Assembly (NCBI RefSeq): GCF_000688395.1
Contig: NZ_JIAG01000008.1
Coordinates: 62,001-126,000, forward strand
DNA length: 64,000 nt
Direction of reading: 5' to 3'
DNA from: Haematomicrobium sanguinis DSM 21259
GTDB lineage: Bacteria > Actinomycetota > Actinomycetes > Actinomycetales > Micrococcaceae
Part shown: positions 37,544 through 46,310 of the stretch, one piece after another
Numbering within the stretch: position 1 is the first letter of the stretch
Layout of the letters: each line of letters begins with the position of its first letter
The notes under the pieces: model-generated
The model's database searches: none
The model's input: the letters and a program-made list of their open reading frames with translations, nothing else
What the model was told of the DNA's origin: nothing
Made by a program: the position numbers and the translations under genes

Positions 37544-40060
37544 ATGCGAATTCCACTGTCATGGTTGCGCGAATACGTTGACCTGCCCGAAGACGCGACC
37601 GCCGAGGGACTGCTCGCGGACTTGATCAAGGTCGGTATCGAGGAAGAGGCGATCCACCGTCCCTCCGACGAATTGCACGGGCCCATTGTGGTTGGCCAGG
37701 TGCTCTCATTGGAGAAAGAGGAAGCGTCCAACGGCAAGACCATCAACTGGACGCAGGTGCGCGTGGCGCCCGAGGGCGAGCAGGCCGCCGACGGCGGCGC
37801 GGACGTTCGCGGCATCGTCTGCGGGGCGCACAATTTCGTCGAAGGGGACAAGGTTGTCGTCACACTGCCCGGCGCGGTGCTCCCAGGCGACTTCCGCATC
37901 GCCGCCCGGAAAACCTACGGGCACGTCTCCGACGGCATGATCGCCTCGGTGCGCGAGCTCGGTATCGGCGAGGACCACGACGGCATCCTCGTACTCTCCA
38001 CACTGGGCCTTGACCCGGAAGTCGGCACCGACGCGCTCGAGCTCTTGGGGCTGGGCGACGAAGCCGCCGAGGTCGAAATCACTCCCGACCGCGGCTACCA
38101 GCTCTCCCTGCGCGGCATCGCCCGCTCCTACACCCAGGTTCATGACGAGCCGTTCAACGATCCGGCCGACGCCATCGACACGCCCGCCTCTCTCACCGGC
38201 GGGTACGAGGTGCGCATCGAAGACAGCGCCCCGATCTACGGCAACCCGGGCGCGTCCCGTTTCGTCGCGCGCACGGTCCGCGGAATCGACCCCACCCGCC
38301 CGACGCCGACCTGGATGTCCGCGCGCTTGCGTCTGGCCGGAATCCGTTCCATTTCGCTACCGGTCGACATCTCCAACTACGTCATGCTGGAACTCGGCCA
38401 GCCGCTTCACTTCTACGACCTCGCGAAACTGAGCGGCCCGATCGTGGTCCGCCGCGCCACCGAGGGCGAACGCATCACCACGCTGGATGACAAGGACCGC
38501 GCGCTCTCGACCGAAGACCTGCTCATCACCGACGACTCCGGAGCCATCGGCATCGCCGGGGTCATGGGCGGGGCGAGCACCGAAGTCTCAGATACCACCA
38601 CCGACGTGCTCATCGAGGCCGCGACCATCGACACCGTCTCGATTGGCCGCACGCGCCGCCGCCACAAATTGCCCTCCGAGGCGTCCAAGCGTTTCGAACG
38701 CGGCGTCGACCCGCTGATCGCGCCCGTCGCCGCCCAACGCGCCGCGAATCTGCTGGCCGAGTTGGCGGGCGGGGACATCGACCCGGCTGGAACCGACGCC
38801 GGCGAGGTCAAGGCGCCCATCGCCGTCGTGCTTCCTGAAGGCTATCCGTCCGCGACCTTTGGCGCGGAGCTAACGGTTGCGGAGGTGGAGCGCGCGCTCA
38901 CCAAAATGGGGGCGACGTTCCAGAAGAACGACGGCGGATGGCTGGTTTCTCCGCCCAGCTGGCGTCCCGATGTTCTCGCCAAGGAGGACCTGGCGGAGGA
39001 TATTGCGGTGCTGGTGGGGTATGACCGGATTCCCTCGCGTCTGCCGGTGCCGCCGGCCGGGCGCGGATACACGCGCGAGCAGAAGCAGCGGCGGTTGGTG
39101 TCGCAGTCCTTGGCGGATGCCGGGCTGGTCGAGGTGATTACGCTGCCGTTTGTGTCCGAGAGCGCCAATGAGGTGTTTGGGCCGGATGGGGCGGTTTCGC
39201 TGAAGCTCGCGAATCCGATCAGCGCCGAGTTCGGGTTTTTGCGCCAGTCGGTGCTGCCCGGTCTTGCCGAGGCGGCGCGGCGAAACGTGGCGCGCGGATT
39301 CAAGGATCTGGCGCTGTTTGAAAGCGGACTCGTGTTCTTGGGTACTGGGGAGGACGGGAGCGAGTTGCTGCCGCCGCTCGGTGCCAAGCCAGCCGATGAG
39401 GTTTTGGCCGAGTTGGAGGACTCGATCCCGCCGCAGCCGCGCATGGTGGGCGGGCTGCTCGCCGGACATGCCGCGGCTAGTGCGCCGGGTGTGTCCGCGC
39501 GTGAATGGGACTGGGCGGATGCGCTGGATTATGCGCGGATGGTCGGTCAGGTTCTAGGCGTGGATCTTGTGGTTTCCCAGGGGTCGCATGCGGCGTTCCA
39601 TCCGGGGCGGACCGCGTCCCTGGCGCTACCCTCCGGTGCGGTGGTTGGTGTGGCCGGGGAGTTGCACCCAAACGTGGTCAAGGCCGAGGGGCTGCCGGCG
39701 CGTGCCGCCGCGTTCGAGGTGGATCTGGATGCGGTCATCGAGGCGTCGCCGGATGTGATCGTGGCGCGGTCGCTGTCCGGGTACCCGGTGGCGACGCAGG
39801 ATGTGGCGTTGATCGTGGATGCGGGGTTGCCCTCGGGTAAGGTCGAGGCTACGCTGCGCGAGGGGGCGGGGGAGTTGCTGGAATCCGTGCACCTCTTTGA
39901 CGACTATCGCGGCGCGGGGATTGATGAGGGGAAGAAGTCGCTGGCGTTTGGGCTCGTGTTCCGGGCGGCGGATAGGACCTTGACCGCGGATGAGGCGTCC
40001 GAAGCGCGGTCTGCGGCGGTGGCACTGGCCGGAGAGCGGCACGGGGCGGTGCAGCGGTAG
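37544..40060 (+). CDS. pheT: Phenylalanine-tRNA ligase beta subunit
   Basis: 838 aa. Domain order: N-terminal MRIPLSWLREYVDLP, EMAP/tRNA-binding domain (about 45-160), B3/B4 editing domain (about 220-390), B5 domain (about 410-480), core catalytic-like domain and C-terminal FDX-ACB anticodon-binding domain (LSGYPVATQDVALIV, about 745-835). Normal length. Confidence 0.98.
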   Translation: MRIPLSWLREYVDLPEDATAEGLLADLIKVGIEEEAIHRPSDELHGPIVVGQVLSLEKEEASNGKTINWTQVRVAPEGEQAADGGADVRGIVCGAHNFVEGDKVVVTLPGAVLPGDFRIAARKTYGHVSDGMIASVRELGIGEDHDGILVLSTLGLDPEVGTDALELLGLGDEAAEVEITPDRGYQLSLRGIARSYTQVHDEPFNDPADAIDTPASLTGGYEVRIEDSAPIYGNPGASRFVARTVRGIDPTRPTPTWMSARLRLAGIRSISLPVDISNYVMLELGQPLHFYDLAKLSGPIVVRRATEGERITTLDDKDRALSTEDLLITDDSGAIGIAGVMGGASTEVSDTTTDVLIEAATIDTVSIGRTRRRHKLPSEASKRFERGVDPLIAPVAAQRAANLLAELAGGDIDPAGTDAGEVKAPIAVVLPEGYPSATFGAELTVAEVERALTKMGATFQKNDGGWLVSPPSWRPDVLAKEDLAEDIAVLVGYDRIPSRLPVPPAGRGYTREQKQRRLVSQSLADAGLVEVITLPFVSESANEVFGPDGAVSLKLANPISAEFGFLRQSVLPGLAEAARRNVARGFKDLALFESGLVFLGTGEDGSELLPPLGAKPADEVLAELEDSIPPQPRMVGGLLAGHAAASAPGVSAREWDWADALDYARMVGQVLGVDLVVSQGSHAAFHPGRTASLALPSGAVVGVAGELHPNVVKAEGLPARAAAFEVDLDAVIEASPDVIVARSLSGYPVATQDVALIVDAGLPSGKVEATLREGAGELLESVHLFDDYRGAGIDEGKKSLAFGLVFRAADRTLTADEASEARSAAVALAGERHGAVQR

Positions 40061-40067
40061 CTTTCGG

Positions 40068-40180
40068 CATTTCAGCCCCGGTTGAAGCGCGGGGTGTGAT
40101 ACGCCGTTCTGCTATAACTCGCTGACTAGGCGGTTTTTCCGTCACCCGTCGGCAACGCGTGCTCAAGCGGGGCTGAAATG
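40068..40180 (+). repeat. 113-bp palindromic element, downstream flank of nuclease unit A
   Basis: Terminal inverted repeats CATTTCAGCCCCG (40068-40080) and CGGGGCTGAAATG (40168-40180) are perfect; pairing continues imperfectly inward. CTGACTAGG (40122-40130) starts 54 nt from the left end. The element begins 7 nt after the pheT stop and ends 1 nt before the nuclease stop codon. Confidence 0.85.
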
Positions 40181-40181
40181 T

Positions 40182-40999
40182 TCAAGATCTGTGGGCGAGA
40201 GCTGCGCGAACCTGATTCAGCACAAGACCCGGATTGCTGAAAATGTCTGAAGCCGTGAACCGGAGGGTTGGAAAACCCTGCATCGCGGCAACATTGTTGC
40301 GGCGGCGGTCTTCGGCAAAGTTCTTCTTGTCGCGGTGAAAGTCGTAACCATCGAGTTCCACCACGAGCCGCCCCCCAACGAGCAGGTCCACGTGCCCCAA
40401 CCCCTTGATCGCAAATTGCGGTTCAACGCGGTAGCCGGCCTCTACTAATAGGAGACGTGCAACAGTTTCCAGCGCCGATTGCGACCGAGGATCGATAAGC
40501 CCAACGACCTTGCGAGCACCCGCTTCCCGGGGAGATTTCAAGCAGGAATCGAGAGTTGCCAGCTGGACGTGGCCCTTGATGACCGCAGATTCGGCGATGA
40601 CCAGGGCGTCTCGAGTGGGAAGGCATTTGAGCGCGTGCACAACACTGTCGAGGAGAGAAGTGATCGGGGCTGCTGGGAGGGTCTCTTTGAGCCTTTTTGA
40701 GTGGCGCTCCTGAACGAGAAAGTGTCCATAGTCTCGGTGTGCACTGTGCCCATACCATAGGTGCGCGAAGGGATCGTCAAGTGTCCAGAGGCCATAGAGC
40801 TTTGCGGCGCGGCGCTGACACACGTGAGCCTCCCTGACCACTCTGCAGCCATGATCAGCTCCGGCGGGGTATCTGCGGTGGCGATACCGAAACGGCCCAA
40901 ATCGCGAAAACGTTTCGAAGCCAGGGCCTGGTCAATGCGATATCGATTCCACCCTTGATTGCGCATTTCGACGCGGCTATAAATTCCCCAAGCCCCCAT
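40182..40999 (-). pseudogene. DUF559-type nuclease A (winged helix + PD-(D/E)XK), frameshifted
   Basis: From ATG 40999 the N-terminal part encodes a winged-helix-like region ending GRLTCVSAA; the rest (YGLWTLDDPF ... to 40182) continues in the -1 frame. The junction is a tandem GCGCC-GCGCC; with one copy the reading becomes TCVSAAKLYGLW, the typical family sequence. The nuclease domain is intact: SALETVARLLLVEAGY, GHVDLLVGGRLVVELDGYDF and EDRRRNNVAAMQGFP, giving the E...D...E-x-D pattern of DUF559/Vsr-like enzymes. A 219-aa product could still be made from GTG 40841. It is flanked by paired palindromes and is homologous to the gene at 54641. Confidence 0.8.
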
Positions 41000-41049
41000 C
41001 CATACAGCATTGCGAAGTTGCTATTGGAACCCAAGGGGTAACGCTGATC

Positions 41050-41058
41050 TGTGGATAA
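41050..41058 (-). promoter_or_regulatory. TTATCCACA site 50 nt before nuclease gene A
   Basis: On the minus strand TTATCCACAG is followed by ATCAGCG. The copy before nuclease gene B has TTATCCACAG followed by GCAGCG at 51 nt from its ATG. It matches the DnaA-box consensus, but its fixed place suggests a part of the nuclease unit. Confidence 0.65.
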
Positions 41059-41075
41059 GCATGGACGGGTATCGG

Positions 41076-41187
41076 CATTTCAGCCCCGAATGGGCGTTGG
41101 GAGAACAACTGCCCGCGGTCGGCACTCACCTGACTAGGACTTTCGCGGTTGACAGTCCGCGGCGGACGCCTATTCGGGGCTGAAATG
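41076..41187 (+). repeat. 112-bp palindromic element, upstream flank of nuclease unit A
   Basis: Arms CATTTCAGCCCCGAATGGGCGT and its complement (right end 41166-41187) pair at nearly every position. CTGACTAGG (41130-41138) starts 54 nt from the left end, exactly as in the 40068 element and in the same direction. Interior sequences between arm and box differ, but lengths are equal (41 nt left of the box in both). Confidence 0.87.
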
Positions 41188-41206
41188 CGGAGATTCTGGC
41201 GTTGGG

Positions 41207-42679
41207 CTAACTTGAGGGGACCTGGTGCCCAAAGGAGGCACCGCGCAACTTATTGATCCGCACCTGAGTGTCGGCGCCGCGCTGGTGGCGCTTGAGTTTC
41301 GCGCGGTCGGGGTGATCGGTCACCGTTACGTCCACGCCCTCGATCTCGCGAACCAAGTCGATGAGTGTCGCCTTCAATTCGGCGGCCTTCTCTTCGTGGC
41401 CCGGGTTCCCGATGACGTTGGTCAGTTCATACGGGTCGGCGTAGAGGTCATAGAGCGCTTCTTCACGGTATTCGGGTCCGCCCTGCTGGTCGGCCACCAC
41501 GTGGTACTTCCACCGCGAGGTGCGTACCGCGCGCCCGTACTCGGACTCGGAAATTTGGATAAGCACAGCCGCGTCTTCCGGCGGATTCAGCACGCTGGTG
41601 CGCAGAGCCTCGCCCTGCATGTGATCCGGAACCGGGATTCCCGCGGCTTCGAGCAAGGTTGGTCCCAGGCTGACGGTGCTGACCGGCGTGGACAGGTGCG
41701 CCCCGCGAACAAACCCCGGCCCTTCAAAGAGGAACGGCACACGCACCGACCCATCGTGGCATGACCGCTTGTACTCGCTATTGCGCGTCTTGAAGTGAGA
41801 GCCGTGGTCGGAGGTGTATGCGAGCACAGTCTGGTCACGAATTTCCAGACTGCGCAGCACATCGCGGACGCGCCCAACGCACTCATCCAAACGCTTGATT
41901 TGCCCGTAATATCCGGAGAGGTGCTCGCGAGAATTGCCGCCCAACTGAGCCAGGTCCGGCGGCAGCCAGGCGTCCTTGAACGCACCCTGATACACCTCGG
42001 GAGCCGGGTAATTATCGAGCTCGTTTTGCTGGTGCGGTTCCAGGAAGGAGGTAAAGAGGAAGAACGGCTTGTCCTCTTCGCCCGGCGCCGCGTTACCCGC
42101 AATAAAGCGAATCATGGCATCGGTCATGGCATCGGCGCGGTATCCGGGAAGTTCGACCGGGGCGCCGTCACCGTCATAGAGCACCGTGCGGTATTCGTCC
42201 GAGGTCCACTCCAACACATTGGAGGCCAACCAGAAGTCCCACCCTTCGCGCGCTTCGGGAGGAACCACCGCGCCTTGACCCTCCACGAGGTGCCACTTGC
42301 CGATGTACCCGGTGCGGTATCCCGCGTCCTGGAACAGCTTGCCGAGGGTCGGAATGTCCAAAGGCAAAGAAAGACCATTGGTGATCACGGTGGTTTGCGT
42401 CGGGTACATGCCGGTCAACAGCGCCGAGCGTGCCGGAGCGCACACCGGGTTGGTGGTGCATGCGGCGTCAAAACTCACGCCCGATTTCGCCATCAAGTCC
42501 AGATTCGGCGTCAAACCGCTGGGATTCCCCGCGCTTCCCAAAGAATCCCAGCGCTGTTGATCGGTGAAAAACACAATGACATTGGGGCGCGGCCCCGCGA
42601 CTGCGGAGGGTCCGCCCGAAAGAGACGGGCTCGCGGACTCGGTGACAGGAGCAGGGTCAGTTGTGGGGGAGGTGCTCAT
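41207..42679 (-). CDS. Type I sulfatase (arylsulfatase family)
   Basis: 490 aa, no signal peptide. N-terminal NVIVFFTDQQRWDSLG metal site, and formylglycine motif C-x-P-x-R in NPVCAPARSALLTG (Cys about residue 82). Later KWHLVEGQG, FFLFTSFLEPHQQ and YTSDHGSHF complete the alkaline-phosphatase-like fold. Hydrolyses a sulfate ester (possibly choline or sugar sulfate); needs a formylglycine-generating enzyme or anSME elsewhere. Two motif-rich contexts make the family secure, the substrate not. Confidence 0.9.
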   Translation of the reverse strand: MSTSPTTDPAPVTESASPSLSGGPSAVAGPRPNVIVFFTDQQRWDSLGSAGNPSGLTPNLDLMAKSGVSFDAACTTNPVCAPARSALLTGMYPTQTTVITNGLSLPLDIPTLGKLFQDAGYRTGYIGKWHLVEGQGAVVPPEAREGWDFWLASNVLEWTSDEYRTVLYDGDGAPVELPGYRADAMTDAMIRFIAGNAAPGEEDKPFFLFTSFLEPHQQNELDNYPAPEVYQGAFKDAWLPPDLAQLGGNSREHLSGYYGQIKRLDECVGRVRDVLRSLEIRDQTVLAYTSDHGSHFKTRNSEYKRSCHDGSVRVPFLFEGPGFVRGAHLSTPVSTVSLGPTLLEAAGIPVPDHMQGEALRTSVLNPPEDAAVLIQISESEYGRAVRTSRWKYHVVADQQGGPEYREEALYDLYADPYELTNVIGNPGHEEKAAELKATLIDLVREIEGVDVTVTDHPDRAKLKRHQRGADTQVRINKLRGASFGHQVPSS

Positions 42680-42830
42680 GGTTTCCTTCGCGGTGGCTTC
42701 GGTGCCGAATACTTGGCAACCATGTTACCTTTTGTGCGAGTCGTGTGCGATCTTGTGCGCTTTGTGACTGGGTGCCTCCGCCCAGCTACACCGACCACGT
42801 GTGCCCCCACGCTCCGGCACCCCCAAAAGA

Positions 42831-43754
42831 TCAGGCCTCACTCAGCGTCATCGTCGAGGACAACACCGGCGCGGCGCTCTCGCCCTTTTCAAATACTCGC
42901 GACGCCGACCCGACAATCAGCGGATCCGGCACACCGACAAGTTCGGCATCTTTGTTTTCGTAGTCAAACAGGGACAGCACGTGGCGCATCGCCCCGATGC
43001 GAGCGCGCTTCTTGTCATTGCTTTTTACCACTGTCCACGGCGCATAATCCGTATTGGTCCGCGCAAACATGGTCTCTTTAGCCAGAGTGTACGCATCCCA
43101 CTTATCCAGTGACGCCAGATCCATTGGCGAGAGCTTCCACTGCCGCACCGGATCCACCTGGCGAATCGTAAGCCGGGTGCGCTGTTCCAGTTGCGACACC
43201 GAAAACCAGAACTTCACCACCGATACCCCGTCATCCACGAGCATCCGCTCAAACAAGGGCACCTGCGTCAAAAACTGCTCATACTGCGTATCGGTGCAAA
43301 ACCCCATCACACGCTCCACACCGGCCCGGTTGTACCAAGAACGGTCAAAAAGCACCATCTCGCCGCCGGCCGGCAAATGCGAAACGTAGCGCTGAAAGTA
43401 CCATTGCGACGACTCGCGCGGCGACGGTTTCTCCAGCGCCACCACATGCGCCCCGCGCGGGTTCAGGTGCTCGGTAAATCGCTTAATGGTCCCGCCCTTG
43501 CCGGCGGCATCGCGCCCTTCAAACACCAGTACAAGCCGCCGCCCCTCCTTCTTGATCCACTGCTGCAGCTTCAGCAATTCGATCTGGAGCAGCCGCTTTT
43601 GCGCCTCATATTCGCCCCGATCCATCCGCGCGGAATACGGAAACCCCTCCCGCCAGGTATCCACCGGCACCCGATCCGGCCCCAGCAAAATAGGGTCATC
43701 ATCGTCATCATCCAGGACCGCGAAACCTTGAGAGTTCAACTGCACTGCGCTCAT
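42831..43754 (-). CDS. ppk2: Polyphosphate kinase 2 (PPK2 family)
   Basis: 307 aa from ATG 43754. Uses polyphosphate to phosphorylate nucleoside diphosphates or monophosphates (or the reverse). Walker A FEGRDAAGKGGTIKRF (about 80-95), Walker B-like VLFDRSWYNRAGVERVMGF and RQVDPVRQWKLSPMD are standard for single-domain PPK2. An acidic stretch (LDDDDDDP) opens the protein. Divergent from the phosphopantetheinyl transferase gene. Confidence 0.93.
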   Translation of the reverse strand: MSAVQLNSQGFAVLDDDDDDPILLGPDRVPVDTWREGFPYSARMDRGEYEAQKRLLQIELLKLQQWIKKEGRRLVLVFEGRDAAGKGGTIKRFTEHLNPRGAHVVALEKPSPRESSQWYFQRYVSHLPAGGEMVLFDRSWYNRAGVERVMGFCTDTQYEQFLTQVPLFERMLVDDGVSVVKFWFSVSQLEQRTRLTIRQVDPVRQWKLSPMDLASLDKWDAYTLAKETMFARTNTDYAPWTVVKSNDKKRARIGAMRHVLSLFDYENKDAELVGVPDPLIVGSASRVFEKGESAAPVLSSTMTLSEA

Positions 43755-43788
43755 ACTGAAAAGGCTAGGGTCGCCACGTAAACAGAGG

Positions 43789-44490
43789 GTGAACGTCATG
43801 ATCACCGATTCCCAGGTCAGCATCGGCACATTGCCCACCAGCGCCGAGTCGCCCCCGCACGTGAGCGCGCCCGAGGCCGAATACGCCGCGCGCTTCACCA
43901 ACTCAGCCGCCCGCGAACGCTTCGAACAGCGCCGGTGGCTGGTGCGCCAGATTCTTGCCACGCACCTGGACGTCGATCCAGATGACCTTACCCCCGCCTA
44001 CCAGTGCCCTGAGCACGGTGAGGGCGTGCATGGGCGTCCCGGCTACCGATTGCGCGGCGAGCATATTCCGCTCGCCATTTCTGCCTCCAGTTACCAGGGC
44101 ACGGTAGTGGTTCTGGTGTCCGGCGAGTTCACCAGGGTGGGCATTGACATCACAGATAAGTACGACGGCGCCTTCCGCACAGATCGCGAACCCCTACCTG
44201 ATACGGCCAAGACATTTCTCAGTTTTGCCGATGCTGAATGGGTGTTGGATGCTCCCATGCAAGAGCGCAGCGAACGACTGGCCCGAGTGTGGACCATTAA
44301 GGAAGCGGTGTTGAAGGCAGAGGGGAGCGGGTTGCGGAGGGACCCGGTCAGCTTTTCCGTAGTGCAGGACGGCGAGCTTGCCGAAACGCTCAGCCAGCAC
44401 GGCATTCAGGACACCTACATTGAGCGCGACACTTTTGGGCCCATTGTGACCCGCAACGGGCTCGTCATTTCGCTCGCCGCGCAGGACTGA
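43789..44490 (+). CDS. 4'-phosphopantetheinyl transferase
   Basis: 233 aa Sfp-type enzyme that attaches the phosphopantetheine arm to carrier domains. Key motifs: VGIDITDKYDG (Mg2+ site, GID) and FLSFADAEWV ... ARVWTIKEAVLKAEGSGL (W-x-x-K-E-A). GTG 43789 or ATG 43798 may be the start. The NRPS at 49466-53407 carries a carrier domain and is the obvious client. DKYDGA comes from a repeat copy at 44161-44170. Confidence 0.87.
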   Translation: MNVMITDSQVSIGTLPTSAESPPHVSAPEAEYAARFTNSAARERFEQRRWLVRQILATHLDVDPDDLTPAYQCPEHGEGVHGRPGYRLRGEHIPLAISASSYQGTVVVLVSGEFTRVGIDITDKYDGAFRTDREPLPDTAKTFLSFADAEWVLDAPMQERSERLARVWTIKEAVLKAEGSGLRRDPVSFSVVQDGELAETLSQHGIQDTYIERDTFGPIVTRNGLVISLAAQD

Positions 44491-44547
44491 AGTACGGTTG
44501 CGCAACCCGTGTTGCCAGTGCGGAAACTCATTGTTAGTGTTTCCCTT

Positions 44548-44994
44548 ATGGAAACACATCACGGGGTATCACAACACGACAATGGTGCGAAGACCATGTT
44601 GGAAGTCGCGCGCAGGGCCGAGTCTGAAACTCGGAACCCCCAATTGCCGTGGACGTTTTTTGTTACCCAAGCCGTCTTGCTCGCTGCAGTATGCGTCGCC
44701 CAACTGCTCCCAGGCACAGCGGCTATCCTGGTGACAATCTTGGGGTTAATTTCGCTCATGGCAGTCGGTGCCTGGAGTGTATTTGCCAGGAAAGGCTACG
44801 GCTTTGTATGGCCAGATGGATATGCTGCCTTTCCCTTCATTTTAGCCATGCTGATCCTGGTCGGAATCCCTGCCATAGTTGCCATCGGATTACACGTGCA
44901 ATGGTTGTGGCTCGTGGCAGGAGCTTTTGCTTTGATGGCAACTCTTGAAATGGGACGTCGCTACCGGAGATCTCTTAACCGTGACTCCCACTGA
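44548..44994 (+). CDS. Small membrane protein, function unknown
   Basis: 148 aa with about four transmembrane helices (FVTQAVLLAAVCVAQLLPG, AILVTILGLISLMAVGAW, FPFILAMLILVGIPAIVAI, WLWLVAGAFALMATLEM). A basic tail (GRRYRRSLNR) follows. Overlaps the regulator gene by 14 bp, a layout typical of membrane protein/regulator pairs with HTH_34 regulators. Confidence 0.72.
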   Translation: METHHGVSQHDNGAKTMLEVARRAESETRNPQLPWTFFVTQAVLLAAVCVAQLLPGTAAILVTILGLISLMAVGAWSVFARKGYGFVWPDGYAAFPFILAMLILVGIPAIVAIGLHVQWLWLVAGAFALMATLEMGRRYRRSLNRDSH

Positions 44995-45307
44995 ACTTGA
45001 TCCGGTGATTCATGCACCGCACCGACTCAGAATTTGCGCGATAGCCCATTCGGCTTCTTACGTCGAATTCGGTGAACTTCAAAAACGGCTCGGTCTGTCA
45101 AAATCCGCGCTCAGTAAGCACCTCACGCAACTCGTGGAGCATGGATATATTGAGGAAGAGCGCCTCACCAGAGCAGGACGCTCCCGACTCCGGATCTCTT
45201 TGACCGAAACCGGGCGGCAAGCGTATAAGGAATACGTTTCGGCACTCGAGGCGATCATCAACGGCACCGAAGAGCAGGTCACAAGGCTCAAGATGGTAGA
45301 GCAGTAA
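44981..45307 (+). CDS. Winged-helix transcriptional regulator (HTH_34 type)
   Basis: 108 aa from GTG 44981. LDPVIHAPHRLRICAIAH, then VEFGELQKRLGLSKSALSKH and VEHGYIEEERLTRAGRSRLRISLTETG (here in parts) match the compact winged-helix family related to MarR/ArsR. No metal-binding cysteines. Probably regulates the preceding membrane protein gene. Confidence 0.87.
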   Translation: MTPTELDPVIHAPHRLRICAIAHSASYVEFGELQKRLGLSKSALSKHLTQLVEHGYIEEERLTRAGRSRLRISLTETGRQAYKEYVSALEAIINGTEEQVTRLKMVEQ

Positions 45308-45318
45308 GGACCGCTTCG

Positions 45319-46236
45319 CTACGCAGGATTCGAGTCGACGGAGTTGACGGTGTATACGTTCGCGACCGCGCGGTCGGAACCATGACAGGTGAGTTGGGTT
45401 GGCGCGCCGCGGCCGACGGTGATGCGAACCTCGTAACGGCGATGCGGCTCCCGGCGGCTTTCGACCTGGATATTCCATACCGCCGCGTCCCGAGCCACTG
45501 CGCCAATGGCGTAGTCGAATCGGCCGGCGGGACCTGCCGCATCCAACACCGCCGCTATCGCCACTTGTTCCACCGGGAGCAGGTCGGTGTAACCGCGCAA
45601 AAAGGTGCCGCCGATACGGTTATCGAGATGATCTGAAATCACGCCGAGAGCACTTTCAACGTCGAGATTGCCGTAGTAAACCCCGTCCGGGACAACCACA
45701 ATATTGGCCGCAAACCTATCGCCGCCCACATGGGAACACTCCCAGATCAGCTCCGGCCACCGTTCGGCCAGTGTTGCGGCAACTGGTCTGCCGCGGAGAG
45801 CGCAACATAGGTCGTGTTGGCCGTGCGTGCACACCAGAACCACCGGGGGAAGCTCCGCGGGAGTTGTCGGGGATTCGCCACGCGCGTCAAGAGCGTCGCA
45901 AATACGCAAGAGGTCGGCGTCTTGGCTCCACTTGCCCCAGGTTTGCCGCAGGTCTCCGGGGGCGTCTAAGCGGAGGACCGCCCATTGTCCGCCGTGCGTG
46001 GCGGTACGCCGACCGGGGCGGCGCATGAGCAAGATGCGTGCGCCATGACGCTCGGCCGCTTCAGCGACCCCGGCACGCACCCGCCAATCGATGTCAACGC
46101 CGTCAAAGCCGTTGCGGGGCCAGCCGCCGCGGTACTCGATCAGTATCCAAACTCTCCCTCGGGGAGCCGTCCCGGCAATGGCATCGCCACGCTCGCGCGC
46201 GGCGTTCGAGCACCGAAAATCCTGGGTTGTACTCAC
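45319..46236 (-). CDS. Sucrase/ferredoxin-like (thioredoxin-fold [2Fe-2S]) protein
   Basis: 305 aa. GTG start lies inside the 14-bp tandem repeat. RCSNAARERGDAIAGTAPRGR opens the family; the iron-sulfur cysteines are in VLVCTHGQHDLCCALRGRPVA and ELIWECSHVGGDRFA. Thioredoxin-like ferredoxins of this type carry electrons or have unknown roles. It is the third gene of a minus-strand set with a JmjC oxygenase and a repetitive peptide, so it may supply electrons to the oxygenase (inference). Confidence 0.85.
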   Translation of the reverse strand: MSTTQDFRCSNAARERGDAIAGTAPRGRVWILIEYRGGWPRNGFDGVDIDWRVRAGVAEAAERHGARILLMRRPGRRTATHGGQWAVLRLDAPGDLRQTWGKWSQDADLLRICDALDARGESPTTPAELPPVVLVCTHGQHDLCCALRGRPVAATLAERWPELIWECSHVGGDRFAANIVVVPDGVYYGNLDVESALGVISDHLDNRIGGTFLRGYTDLLPVEQVAIAAVLDAAGPAGRFDYAIGAVARDAAVWNIQVESRREPHRRYEVRITVGRGAPTQLTCHGSDRAVANVYTVNSVDSNPA

Positions 46237-46310
46237 TGGGTCGTATTCATTGGGCTGTGCTTACTGGGCAGCATTCACTGGACTGAACGCACTGGACTGT
46301 ACTCACTGGG
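46227..46310. repeat. 14-bp tandem repeat, six units
   Basis: Six consecutive 14-mers, consensus CTGTACTCACTGGG (first TTGTACTCACTGGG at 46227, last exact consensus at 46297-46310). It spans the whole gap between the JmjC stop (46303-46305) and the GTG start (46234-46236) of the ferredoxin-like gene. Units differ at 2-5 positions. Confidence 0.92.

Noticed and set aside
40182-40841. Calling nuclease A a complete 219-aa gene from GTG 40841
   Set aside because: The upstream frame encodes the expected winged helix, and a 5-bp duplication explains the break, so a disrupted longer gene is more likely.
41050-41058. Chromosome origin suggested by perfect DnaA boxes
   Set aside because: Only single boxes 13 kb or more apart, no AT-rich unwinding region and no dnaA/dnaN nearby.
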